Assembly (NCBI GenBank): GCA_964019425.1
Contig: OZ025863.1
Coordinates: forward strand, 124,001-188,000
Direction: 5' to 3'
Source: Flectonema sp. DT1601
Lineage: Eukaryota; Euglenozoa; Diplonemea; Diplonemida; Diplonemidae
Length of the DNA: 64,000 bases
Position numbers and translations under genes: made by a program. How positions within the stretch are numbered: position 1 is the first letter of the stretch; the number at the start of each line of letters is the position of its first letter. Below are positions 56,470 through 64,000 of this stretch, piece after piece. The notes beneath the pieces were generated by a model. It ran no database searches. It was not told where the DNA came from and worked only from the letters and a program-made list of their open reading frames with translations.

Positions 56470-59400
56470 ACCACCACCACCACGCGAGTTAAAGAACGAC
56501 CCCAACGCTTGTTCAACCTTCGCTCTCGTTCCGTGTGAGACTTCCTCTCGAGAAGGAATGTCTGCTGGGTTTAGCTTCGTGCTTACCCAGGCAAGGGAGT
56601 AGGAACATTTCAAAACTAAAAGGCATTCAATCGCAGTTATCAAACACCTGTTGAGACTGTGTGAGCGAACACACATCTTCTTCCGAAAAGCACCACAAAC
56701 TGTAGTGTTGTCAACCCAGATGGAAAGGTGGTCGGCCTTTGCAATTCCTTTGAGTGTCTTCCCAAGAGCGTCCGCTTCAAGGATATTTATATGTCGGTCT
56801 TCACCAGCAGGCCATGCCGCACCAAGAATTTCCAACTCACCTGTTTTCCAAACAATGACACCTCCCCATCCCTGCAATGAGGCATCTACAAACACTTCGG
56901 CAGTCCTCCCCTCTTTCTGCTCAGGCATAATTATTCTCTCCTTCTGCACAGCACCGATCCACATTTCTAATTCCCTCCTTACTGAACGGGGCAATTTTAG
57001 TACCTGCTGTACTTGTAGGGTTCCCTTGTTCAAGTAATTTGTGACTCTGCGAAGATACTTCAAGCTAAACCAGTACTTCCCAGGTGGAACTCCAACAATG
57101 GAGCTGGCATGCAACAGGCGACCTCCTAAGGACTCCAACTCCGATGCAGTCAATGAATCAAGGTTGGTGTTCTTGATTTTTCTCCCAATCTTGGTCCCCA
57201 AGCTCACCCTGTCTGTATGGTGATCAAAGGTGACCCCCAAGAACTCATACTCCGGAGAGAGATCCACAGTATCACTTGGTTTCCATGTGATGTTTGCCAT
57301 TCTGGCAAAGGAGTCCATCCTCTCAGCTGCGCATTTAACCTTCTCCTTGGGACCAAATAACCTAATGTTATCAATCCACCAGTGAATCCCAACTTCCTCC
57401 TCCGCAAATTCTTTCTTAACGAACAGCGGGTCACCAGCAACTACTGCAGCGATGGTGTTCATCAGTTCTGGGGCACACACATGACCCATCGGAAGTCGAG
57501 TCAAAGAATAAACCTTCCCAGCTGAATCAGAGAAACTGAAGAGTGAAGTTGACCCCTCAGGTATGCAGACCTGGTAGAATCCAGTCTTGAAGTCCCTGCA
57601 GGATGCCACCTCCGAATGTACAGCATCCAGGTAACAAGAAATGTGCTGCAGTGGAACGAATGGTTCATATCCCCCAGACGAGACCAGTTCGTTCTGCTCT
57701 TTTGTCCAGAGGATGAACCGCTGTCTGTTCCCCGTCTCCCTCTCCTCATACACTGTAAATGGTACATTCCGAGACAGCGGTACAGAATCACTCGGCACTG
57801 CAATACCACACTCAACCAATTCTCTTGCATGTTTCCCTGCCAACTTCGAAGTTGCCCTCCTCGAGAGCCGTGCATTGACAGAAGAATCCTTAGGAAAGAA
57901 GGTGAGGTCCCAAACATAATCAAACCTCTTCAGGACCGATGGCAGCATCCTCCCCCTCACAGCTGAAACATCCATCTTAGGTGTAGGGGCCACATGTAGT
58001 GGTGAAGATATCTCCTCCTTCGTTATGGGAATGCGCGTGCTCTTTGTTCTGTGTGTGAACTGAGCTGCTACGCTCCGCATCACATCCCGTTCGCTCGCAT
58101 TTTTTGATCTATCAACTACAGGAAACAGGTGACATCCCCTGTCTTTAACGCCCTCGCCATTGCAATTGGGTTCCCCCCGTACCTCAGCGTGGTGTCCGAA
58201 AGAGCCGACACTCCTGCATGCTTGGCCAGCCTGCTTATCAGCCCTTCTGTGAGTCCTTGCTGCTCTTGGTCGGATGCCAGAACTTCCAACAGATGACTTA
58301 TCGCACCCCTTTTTATTGAGTGGGCGGTGTATCTTTTCATCCTGCCGTCTTGCTGGAACGTTTTCACTAATTTTGACGTGTCCCACGGGTGTAGTTTTTT
58401 GAACTCCCCCATCGCATCCAGCAAGATCTTTATCTCTTCTGTGTGATTCCCCTTTATCACCGTCCATCTGCTTGGCGAGTAAGGGTTTGCCCTCCTTCCC
58501 TTCGGCGTGCGGAACCAATCGATAATGATCTCTGACGGACTTACAGAGATGAACTGGTCCCTTGAGAGCGCTGCGGTCTCGCCCCATCTTGATGCAGTCT
58601 TCCAGCACACTAGCATTGCCAAGTGGGTCTTTAATTCTTGCCCCCTTGCCCAATCCACCAGGTCGAAACTTGTCATTGGCGTTGCCTGTTCTAGTGGTAT
58701 TGCCGCTCCGTTCGCCCTCAGTGCTGCAGCTAAGCTCAACAGAGGTCCGTTTTCTATTCCGATTCCCCCCATCACTGCAGATAGACTCTTTGCATAAGAG
58801 AGAAGCCCCTGCACTGCTACACCTGTCGCCATCACGAACAGAACAGCCGAGCTTGCGTTTGCTGGTTTCTCCTTTTCCCTTGCCCAGGCCCGAAATCTTC
58901 TCCACAGATTCCGCCTGCTTGCTGTTGTCTTTGAGGCCCACATCTTCTCTAGTGTTTCTTGAAGTCTTTCCGTCGCTTCTATGTATGTAACGGAATCCTC
59001 CGCATGCCGCTTCTTTGCCCCCTCGGGGCATCCCTCCATCATGTTCAGCAGGATTCTTCCAACTATGTTTTTTCCTAATTCTTCTGAGGGCATTGTATCC
59101 GTTGTGACTGTGATTGGTGTGGAATTTATCTCTCCCGTTTCTCTGTCTGAATTTGCTTCCATCTCCCTTCCGCTGGGGGATCCTCGGACTGCGGATTTTA
59201 TATTGTTGTCCGGGCCTCGAACGATCGAACTTATGGATCTTCTTAACCTTGTTCGTAGTCGGCCGTCCTTCAATACCTGTTTTGAGCGCTTCTGCATAAG
59301 TCTTGCTGGTTTCCTTAAATACTTCAACCTTGGTAATGGGAGTGTTTCTAATACTTGCATATTCCTGTACTCTAACCTTCGTCTTGGGAGTACTGTTGTT

Positions 59401-59493
59401 ACTTGCAGGGTCCGGTCGGCTGGTCACTTCGCGAACCCTCTCCCGTTTCCCGATGCTGGGTATGTGGAAACAGACGCCTTCCCTCCTTTCCAT
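56386..59493 (-). CDS. Reverse transcriptase-RNase H frame of the retroelement
   Basis: An open frame of 1,035 codons. From about residue 510: RT blocks (RFILWTKEQNEL, CRDFKTGFYQVCI near 635, YSLTRLPMGHVCAPELMN, HWWIDNIRLFG near 706), then RNase H (EVFVDASLQGWGG near 868, ILEADALGKTL, SIWVDNTTV, LNPADIPSREE). The first 450 or so codons overlap the recombinase frame and are rich in Gly, Lys, Arg and Ser, so they may be a by-product of the overlap or a real basic N-terminal region. Overlap of RT and recombinase frames is known in DIRS-group elements. Confidence 0.85.
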   Translation of the reverse strand: MERREGVCFHIPSIGKRERVREVTSRPDPASNNSTPKTKVRVQEYASIRNTPITKVEVFKETSKTYAEALKTGIEGRPTTNKVKKIHKFDRSRPGQQYKIRSPRIPQRKGDGSKFRQRNGRDKFHTNHSHNGYNALRRIRKKHSWKNPAEHDGGMPRGGKEAACGGFRYIHRSDGKTSRNTREDVGLKDNSKQAESVEKISGLGKGKGETSKRKLGCSVRDGDRCSSAGASLLCKESICSDGGNRNRKRTSVELSCSTEGERSGNTTRTGNANDKFRPGGLGKGARIKDPLGNASVLEDCIKMGRDRSALKGPVHLCKSVRDHYRLVPHAEGKEGKPLLAKQMDGDKGESHRRDKDLAGCDGGVQKTTPVGHVKISENVPARRQDEKIHRPLNKKGCDKSSVGSSGIRPRAARTHRRADKQAGQACRSVGSFGHHAEVRGEPNCNGEGVKDRGCHLFPVVDRSKNASERDVMRSVAAQFTHRTKSTRIPITKEEISSPLHVAPTPKMDVSAVRGRMLPSVLKRFDYVWDLTFFPKDSSVNARLSRRATSKLAGKHARELVECGIAVPSDSVPLSRNVPFTVYEERETGNRQRFILWTKEQNELVSSGGYEPFVPLQHISCYLDAVHSEVASCRDFKTGFYQVCIPEGSTSLFSFSDSAGKVYSLTRLPMGHVCAPELMNTIAAVVAGDPLFVKKEFAEEEVGIHWWIDNIRLFGPKEKVKCAAERMDSFARMANITWKPSDTVDLSPEYEFLGVTFDHHTDRVSLGTKIGRKIKNTNLDSLTASELESLGGRLLHASSIVGVPPGKYWFSLKYLRRVTNYLNKGTLQVQQVLKLPRSVRRELEMWIGAVQKERIIMPEQKEGRTAEVFVDASLQGWGGVIVWKTGELEILGAAWPAGEDRHINILEADALGKTLKGIAKADHLSIWVDNTTVCGAFRKKMCVRSHSLNRCLITAIECLLVLKCSYSLAWVSTKLNPADIPSREEVSHGTRAKVEQALGSFFNSRGGGGAGVPSNRNGPVQPLRRSNLHHSVDSSK
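58116..59360 (-). CDS. Tyrosine recombinase of the retroelement
   Basis: 414 residues. The catalytic set is visible in order: Arg258 in KTASRWGE, Lys287 in RTPKGRR, His347 and Arg351 in HSIKRG, His381 in LAKHAG and Tyr394 in TLRYGG. This enzyme would integrate a circular DNA copy by strand exchange. Its start lies 63 bp after the gag stop, and the whole frame lies inside the longer open frame that ends with RT-RNase H. Confidence 0.88.
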   Translation of the reverse strand: MQVLETLPLPRLKYLRKPARLMQKRSKQVLKDGRLRTRLRRSISSIVRGPDNNIKSAVRGSPSGREMEANSDRETGEINSTPITVTTDTMPSEELGKNIVGRILLNMMEGCPEGAKKRHAEDSVTYIEATERLQETLEKMWASKTTASRRNLWRRFRAWAREKEKPANASSAVLFVMATGVAVQGLLSYAKSLSAVMGGIGIENGPLLSLAAALRANGAAIPLEQATPMTSFDLVDWARGQELKTHLAMLVCWKTASRWGETAALSRDQFISVSPSEIIIDWFRTPKGRRANPYSPSRWTVIKGNHTEEIKILLDAMGEFKKLHPWDTSKLVKTFQQDGRMKRYTAHSIKRGAISHLLEVLASDQEQQGLTEGLISRLAKHAGVSALSDTTLRYGGNPIAMARALKTGDVTCFL

Positions 59494-60686
59494 TTTGGTT
59501 GCTGCAGCTTCACATGTTTGTTCCTCTTAGCTATGGCGTTTGCCTTCTCCAACGGGTCTTCCGATGCCACTTTCATTATCATCTCCAGCTCGGATCTCTT
59601 CGTCCCATCCTTGCAGAAGTAATGCTGAATCCGCAGCTGCTCCAACAAATCGTTGCCTAGCTCTACGAAGTGGGGGTTTTCTTCCCACGCTACTACATAT
59701 TCGAACCCGAGTATAAAGTTTTTCAATTGCTTGAAATAACTGAGAAGTTGGCTTCCCCCAACTTTGTATTCGAGGCTGTTAACATACCTCTCTCTGATCC
59801 CGTGTACCAGAGCCTCGGTCCTTCCCGAACTCATTACTGCTGCCCATCTTTTTACATCTCTGGCTGCAGATGGGTCGGTCACCTCCTGTGTTGCTTCTTC
59901 TTCTTCCGTCTTTGGTGCTTGAGGTACTGCTACTGGCCCTTGCTGAGTTGTGGTAGACCTCTTCTTCAGACCTGCTAATTCCTGCATGATACCTTGTATC
60001 ACGGCTGCCTGTTGTTCCTGATGGACCTGTTGTTGCTGACTGATGCTCTGGAACAATGCAGTATTCTGGTCCTGCTGATCTTGTTGTTGCTGTGTGAGCT
60101 GCTGGATGATGTTATCTTGTTGTTGCTGTTGTAGAACCTGTTGCTCTTTGAATGCTTCCCACATGCCCCCGATGTTCTCAGCTTTCTCGGCGGCCTCCCC
60201 AACCCTTCTCCTCACCGATTGGGATTCCTTCTGACATTCGTTTCTCAACGAGTCGAATCCTTGCTTGGTGTCGCTTCGGAGCGTGTCCGTGCCCTGCTGC
60301 AGCGATCCCATCGCATCCTCCGCCTCGTCGTGTGTCACCAACCTATCCGACCCCCCCTTGGATATCCGCTCGCTCATCCGGGCGGCGCTCTGGTTGACCA
60401 ACTGCAAGCGGCTCCTTGATAGAACCCCCAGTATTACTAGACACTTATTCATCGAAAGTGTCTTGGCTGCGTCGCTTGAGATCCCAAGACACATAGCCAG
60501 TGTGCCTTGGATCAACCTCCTCGTCTCCTTGTCCGATCTCAATGTACTTAGATCGATGCTAAAGGGGATGCATGCAATCAGCTCATCCAAGTTAATATTA
60601 TCCAACTTCTTTGGCGGTTCCTCACCCATTCGTGCCTTCCAAATCTCCACTAGGAACTCAGGGAACTCAAAATTTACACGAGTCAT
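59424..60686 (-). CDS. Gag-like protein of the retroelement
   Basis: 420 residues, first ORF of the element, starting 7 bp inside A1. A central Gln-rich coiled coil (about residues 180-245, QQQQQDN, QLTQQQQDQQDQ) suits self-assembly. There is no CCHC zinc knuckle that I can see. The assignment to gag rests on position and coiled coil, not on a recognised domain. The C-terminal end overlaps the start of the RT frame. Confidence 0.7.
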   Translation of the reverse strand: MTRVNFEFPEFLVEIWKARMGEEPPKKLDNINLDELIACIPFSIDLSTLRSDKETRRLIQGTLAMCLGISSDAAKTLSMNKCLVILGVLSRSRLQLVNQSAARMSERISKGGSDRLVTHDEAEDAMGSLQQGTDTLRSDTKQGFDSLRNECQKESQSVRRRVGEAAEKAENIGGMWEAFKEQQVLQQQQQDNIIQQLTQQQQDQQDQNTALFQSISQQQQVHQEQQAAVIQGIMQELAGLKKRSTTTQQGPVAVPQAPKTEEEEATQEVTDPSAARDVKRWAAVMSSGRTEALVHGIRERYVNSLEYKVGGSQLLSYFKQLKNFILGFEYVVAWEENPHFVELGNDLLEQLRIQHYFCKDGTKRSELEMIMKVASEDPLEKANAIAKRNKHVKLQQPKWKGGKASVSTYPASGNGRGFAK

Positions 60687-60692
60687 TATTTA

Positions 60693-60951
60693 ACTTAATT
60701 TAAATATAAGTTTTCTTGTGATGAAGACAGGGGTGTGAGAACTGATAAAGGGATAGAAATATTTGATATCGTCAGAAAACTAATAGAGACATTGACTTAT
60801 AGAAATAAAAGAAACGTCGATTATGTGGCTACATAGCTCAATTGATAGAACGCCGATCTGCAAGAATGGCGGTCGAGGGTTCAAAACCCGCTAACGGCGG
60901 TTTTTGTTTGGTGCTCAGTTTCGGTGGAAAATTACCTAAATGGAATTTTGA
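60693..60951 (-). repeat. A1 split direct repeat
   Basis: 5' terminal repeat of the retroelement; 259 bp from TCAAAATTCCATTTAGG (minus strand) to TATTTAAATTAAGT. Matches A2 over its full length. Contains the antisense tRNA-like sequence. Confidence 0.92.
60827..60900 (+). tRNA. tRNA-Cys-like sequence in A1, antisense to the element
   Basis: Same sequence as the copy in A2, with A box, GCA anticodon loop, B box and T5 run. In A1 it would be transcribed outward into the Y cluster. Confidence 0.6.
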
Positions 60952-60978
60952 CAGCTTCCTCCAGAGATGATGTATTAG
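60952..60978 (+). pseudogene. Last codons of a Y-family gene cut by the retroelement
   Basis: CAGCTTCCTCCAGAGATG... encodes QLPPEMMY and stop, as at the ends of other Y genes. The 3' flank after it is a diverged form of the usual Y flank, so the disrupted gene was an older paralogue. Confidence 0.75.
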
Positions 60979-61298
60979 AACAATCCTGTTTATCCCCACA
61001 AGAGACTTTCAACTAAACTGTCTTTGGTCAAATAATGCGAAGGGTTTATTCCTTGTAACGATCTTTAAGTTGTGTTCAATCGAACACGTGGATCTCGGCA
61101 AACCCATTAAATAACTAACAGCAAAGAAGAGCACTCAAATATTTGAGCTAGCTTGCATCCTTCGGGATAATTTAAGATAATTACATGTTCATTAATCCCC
61201 CCAAGTATACGTTAAATTAACCAAATAATTGACACTAACACTATAGTGAAGGAAGAAAGTGCTATTGAGAAGTACGTGCAGCTGACTGTTCCTTTACC
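60979..61298 (+). other. Diverged Y 3' flank and upstream region of the next Y gene
   Basis: The first 120 bp align loosely with the 3' flanks of other Y genes. The rest (61100-61298) is AT-rich unique DNA without the usual leader and mini-ORF, so the next Y gene has a different upstream region. Confidence 0.55.
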
Positions 61299-62219
61299 AT
61301 GTTCAAGACTTCCCGAGTTATTGTGACCTCAGTTAGAGGAAAGATAGCTTGTGAGTTTCAGGCTTTTCTGCAGAAGAAGAGGCTGACCCAGCGTCCTTAC
61401 AACTTGAATTATGATGACATGTTGGAGAAGGAAAAGGAACGCCTGCACAAGATAATGAATGGGGATATCGTCCATGGACGTGAAGGTCACAATGAAGATC
61501 CGGCACCGATCAAACTCCAGGACGAATTCGACAAGTTCTGCGAGAGGATACCGGCTTGGAAGGATGGCGGATCATATGTATTCTGGAGAGACCATCCCAA
61601 TGTGAAGGATAAGGAGGGGGTTCTGGTTGTCCGCGTTCAGAACAGTGGGTTGTGTTACATGCATGCACCTGCTGCCCTCCAACACTACGTAGTTACCATG
61701 AACTCTGGTGGCACCCATCATGAGATGCTGAATGTGGCCAAGTTTATGAAGCAATACTTCACTGCAAGGCAGCTTTTTAAACACATTGTGCATTGTGAGG
61801 GTGGGCATTCTGTAGAGTTCATGCGGCAAATCATGCAGTTGGGTGTTTTGGATATTGAGTCCCTTTACATTCTTCAACGTGGTGGTCTTCTGACAGCCAC
61901 AGCTGCAGGGATTCATGATGCTCTTCAAGAATATGGAGTTGGCCTGGTTTCTGGCTTCAACGTGGACGCGACCTTCCACACATCGGACCTTACCTCATTT
62001 GTGACTGAGAAGTACAATTCCAAGGAGATAAAGGGAAAACATGCAATGGTACTTGTCGGCTCACGCAAAGACGGAGACCAACACATCTTCCTGCTTCAGA
62101 ATTGGTGGGGAACAAGACAGTTGATTGAAGTGTCTGGTGAGTACCTTGCCCAAACAGGAGCCCAGGTTGTCTTCGTCAAGAAGTCGACCAAATTCCTGAC
62201 GAGTTCCCGAAGAATGTAG
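61299..62219 (+). CDS. Papain-like cysteine peptidase family protein (Y), variant copy
   Basis: 306 residues. The body is nearly identical to the copy at 3573-4568 from FLQ to FVKKS, with the same Gln, Cys (GLCYMHAP), His (GKHAMVLVG) and Asn (LLQNWWGTRQ) positions. Three things differ. The N-terminus is MFKTSRVIVTSVRGKIACEF instead of the Gly/Lys-rich one. A block of about 20 residues (SLYILQRGGLLTATAAG) replaces IIPRRGKAEDSD. Four bases fewer after AAGAAGTC shift the frame, giving KSTKFLTSSRRM instead of the usual acidic tail. The missing tail follows in another frame to 62278. It may be functional with a new tail or slightly decayed. Confidence 0.7.
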   Translation: MFKTSRVIVTSVRGKIACEFQAFLQKKRLTQRPYNLNYDDMLEKEKERLHKIMNGDIVHGREGHNEDPAPIKLQDEFDKFCERIPAWKDGGSYVFWRDHPNVKDKEGVLVVRVQNSGLCYMHAPAALQHYVVTMNSGGTHHEMLNVAKFMKQYFTARQLFKHIVHCEGGHSVEFMRQIMQLGVLDIESLYILQRGGLLTATAAGIHDALQEYGVGLVSGFNVDATFHTSDLTSFVTEKYNSKEIKGKHAMVLVGSRKDGDQHIFLLQNWWGTRQLIEVSGEYLAQTGAQVVFVKKSTKFLTSSRRM

Positions 62220-62278
62220 CCTCTTACATGGAGACTGAAGACCTTGGTGAGCAGCTTCCTCCAGAGATGATGTATTAG

Positions 62279-62571
62279 CAAACAGTCCCGTTTATCCCCA
62301 CAAGAGACTTTGAACTGTCTTTGGTCAAAAAGAAGTAGACAAGTTAATGCGAAGGGTTTATTCTGCGATCTTAAGTTGTGTTCAATCGAACATGTGGTAT
62401 CTCGGAAAATGGGTTAAAGTAACAACACCAACAAAGAATACTCACTGCCAGAAAAGAAAAGCTCCCCAATCCCACCTTCTATAATTTAACTAAGTGCATA
62501 TTTGTATGCGGCACTATTTGATTGAGTCACTCTTTTGGAATAAGTTAACGAATGTGATCCGATGTACCTTT
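62279..62571 (+). other. Y 3' flank
   Basis: Duplicated intergenic sequence matching 1981-2319 and 4569-4904, with a short deletion near 62550. No gene seen. Confidence 0.6.
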
Positions 62572-62677
62572 TTGATGTTAGGAAACTGTGGAAATGAATA
62601 CTATTCTTTTACTAATCTCTGCTTTTCTTATTCTCACCTTTCTGTTCTAAAATGAATGATACTAACTTCTATCTCAG
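62572..62677 (+). promoter_or_regulatory. Shared leader, X type (copy 4)
   Basis: GATGTTAGGAAACTG, mini-ORF MNTILLLISAFLILTFLF with a synonymous ACT-to-ACC change, TACTAAC and TATCTCAG. The synonymous change is a small hint that the mini-ORF may be translated. Confidence 0.5.
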
Positions 62678-63540
62678 GTAACTTATAGATTACTCAACCG
62701 GGGCTATAAATCTGACAATATCAGAGCAGCATGCCTCCGCTTCGTTAGCTCTCACATTGATGATGGTAATACTGCAGCTGCAATGCGTCGACGTATCAGC
62801 CTTGCTTTTGAGAAGTTTAGTCACAAAGCCCTTAATTCATAGATTAAGCATCGAAAAGGATACAATTAACCACACAGGCTCTACAAGCCATTCCTTGGTT
62901 AAACGATTTCCATCATCCCTTCATCAAACATCAGGAGAAGGTCTTCTCAGTGGAGAATGCGGATGGGCAGCGCTCAACTTCATTGCAGATCATTTATATA
63001 TCGATAGAATAAACTTCAGTTTTCTGTAAAACTACCAACAGCGATTTTATGAAGAATCTCTTAAAGTAGAACTCAACAACTCAGAGCATAAACCATCACC
63101 AGATGGTTGGTTCTCGCTACAAGTACTTAACATGGCTTGCATGACTAAATTCAACAAGAGAATTGAGTACTTCGTTAACTCAGCAGATTTCGACTATCCT
63201 GAAGCAGCCGCAGCACTTCTTCTGCATCAAGCGAAAACAAGGATGACTCACTTTATTGTTGCTCTAGTCTCATTTGAGTCCATGATCATCCGAGACATTC
63301 TTAAAGGCACAAAAGATTTAAGACTCCCTTTCGATCATTTTGACAAGATGTACCAAACTACAGAATATAGTTTCCATATGATACCATTAAAAGCTCGGAC
63401 TGATATGGATGTTACAATGACACCTGCGAATAGGACCTTTGATGGTATGCGAAGATAAAGTAAAACGCAAATTGGATGACGACTCATCTAATAACTCGAC
63501 TGTAAAAGTGAAACGACCAGACGTCAAAAATTCAAGTTGA
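62678..63540 (+). pseudogene. X family gene remnant, copy 3
   Basis: Matches X copy 1 along its full length with scattered substitutions (GECGWAALNFIAD here; NKRIEYFVNSADFDYPE). The same frame pattern is kept: a stop after VTYRLL...KALNS, an in-frame TAA after INFSFL, and a KRKLDDDSSNNS tail in another frame. Either the gene decayed before duplication or expression needs splicing or recoding that I cannot see. Confidence 0.45.
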
Positions 63541-63823
63541 GCAAAAGCAAATAAACATTGCTAGCCCTATCCTGGCGAGCTCCGATGGATTTTTATCTTT
63601 GAACGATAGCAACTTCAACACAGAATGAAGTCCCTTAGAACTTACTGCTGAAGGACTAAAAAGGGACAAGTAGCATAAGATTAAGGCTCCTGAAACTACA
63701 TATTCTATTACCCTTTTGATGTTAGGAAACTGCAGAAATGAATACTTTTCTTTTACTAATCTCTGCTTTTCTTATTCTCACTTTTCTGTTCTAAAATGAA
63801 TGATACTAACTAGCACCACAAAA
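63541..63823 (+). promoter_or_regulatory. Spacer and Y-type leader (copy 5)
   Basis: Spacer as at 3291-3459, then the leader with mini-ORF MNTFLLLISAFLILTFLF and TACTAACTAG, ending just before the start codon at 63824. Confidence 0.5.
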
Positions 63824-64000
63824 TGAAAAAGAATCCACCGTCAGGAGGTGGAGGTGAACTTAAGCGACTGAAGCCTAATGGAGAAGAGCCAGATGTTGGT
63901 TGCGAGTACCAGACTTTTCTACTGGAGAAGGGGCTGACAGGCGATCCATACTTCCTGAATTATGAAACCATGGTAGAAGAGAGAAGGGACCGCCTGCACA
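63824..64000 (+). CDS. Papain-like family protein (Y), N-terminal part, runs off the window
   Basis: It starts MKKNPPSGGGGELKRLKPNG as in the complete copy. It then diverges from about residue 38 (LTGDPYFLNYETMVEERRDR instead of LTQRPYNLNYDDMLEKEKER), showing a third sequence type in the family. The catalytic region lies beyond the window. Confidence 0.7.

Larger units (their letters stand above)
55863..60951 (-). mobile_element. VIPER/Ngaro-type tyrosine-recombinase retroelement, looks whole
   Basis: 5,089 bp on the minus strand with split direct repeats in the canonical order A1 (60693-60951), ORFs, B1 (56305-56469), A2 (56046-56304), B2 (55863-56027). The A copies (259 bp) and B copies (165 bp) appear identical by eye, so the insertion is young. 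Gene order is gag-like, tyrosine recombinase, RT-RNase H, the order reported for VIPER and different from DIRS-1. Integration split the end of a Y gene, with flanks CCTTGGTGAG and CAGCTTCCTCC. No target duplication, as expected for recombinase-mediated integration through a circular form. Confidence 0.9.

Noticed and set aside
56651-60693. Plus-strand ORFs of 60-213 codons across the retroelement
   Set aside because: They are antisense shadows of the gag, recombinase and RT frames and show no domain of their own.
1-64000. Ciliate-type code in which TAA encodes Gln, suggested by the X-family TAA
   Set aside because: The long LINE, retroelement and Y frames use CAA/CAG for Gln and contain no in-frame TAA or TAG, and Y genes end in TAG.

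Overview
This is a eukaryotic window, AT-rich and dominated by repeats, most likely from a microbial eukaryote that I cannot name. The evidence for a eukaryote is a restriction-like-endonuclease LINE, a tyrosine-recombinase retroelement with split direct repeats, tRNA-like sequences with internal A and B boxes, TACTAAC branch-point-like motifs before AG, long satellite arrays, and the absence of bacterial gene layout. Long open frames read well in the standard code. Names used below are mine: HEAD = a module of about 450 bp (HEAD-5 of about 190 bp plus purine-rich HEAD-3 of about 260 bp); SAT = an AT-rich palindromic satellite usually attached to HEAD; U1356 = a 1,356-bp tandem repeat; U931 = its 931-bp diverged relative.

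Layout. 1-1878: HEAD-3/SAT pieces around a LINE fragment. 1885-5218: a cluster of two alternating gene types, a papain-like cysteine-peptidase family (Y; whole copy 3573-4568) and an unidentified decayed family (X), each behind the same leader. 5250-11353: HEAD plus SAT, split by a 3.13-kb inverted-repeat transposon (5698-8830) that carries a nested TA-flanked MITE. 11354-26333: ten U1356 units in tandem, two of them enlarged by U931. 26334-43862: HEAD/SAT modules, a GATC-rich cousin repeat, minisatellites, a partial U1356 and an inverted U1356 array. 44393-46558: two coiled-coil open frames separated by an inverted HEAD-SAT module. 46918-52463: a near-complete minus-strand LINE interrupted by a HEAD-5 piece and by one U1356 unit. 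52463-55635: HEAD plus SAT. 55863-60951: a VIPER/Ngaro-type retroelement that looks whole, with identical split repeats, inserted in a Y-gene tail. 60952-64000: more X/Y cluster.

How the parts relate. The unique genes are X, Y and the coiled-coil frames; everything else looks like successive insertion into, and duplication of, repeats. Order of events can be read in places: U1356 arrays lie inside HEAD modules, U1356 and HEAD-5 pieces lie inside the LINE, the 3.13-kb transposon lies at the HEAD/SAT junction, and the retroelement lies inside a Y copy. The most interesting signals are: a short hairpin with paired base changes shared by HEAD-5, U1356 and U931; U1356 junctions that repeatedly start at GAGTT, as if U1356 were mobile with one fixed end; compensatory changes in the SAT palindromes; and an antisense tRNA-Cys-like sequence inside each A repeat of the retroelement.
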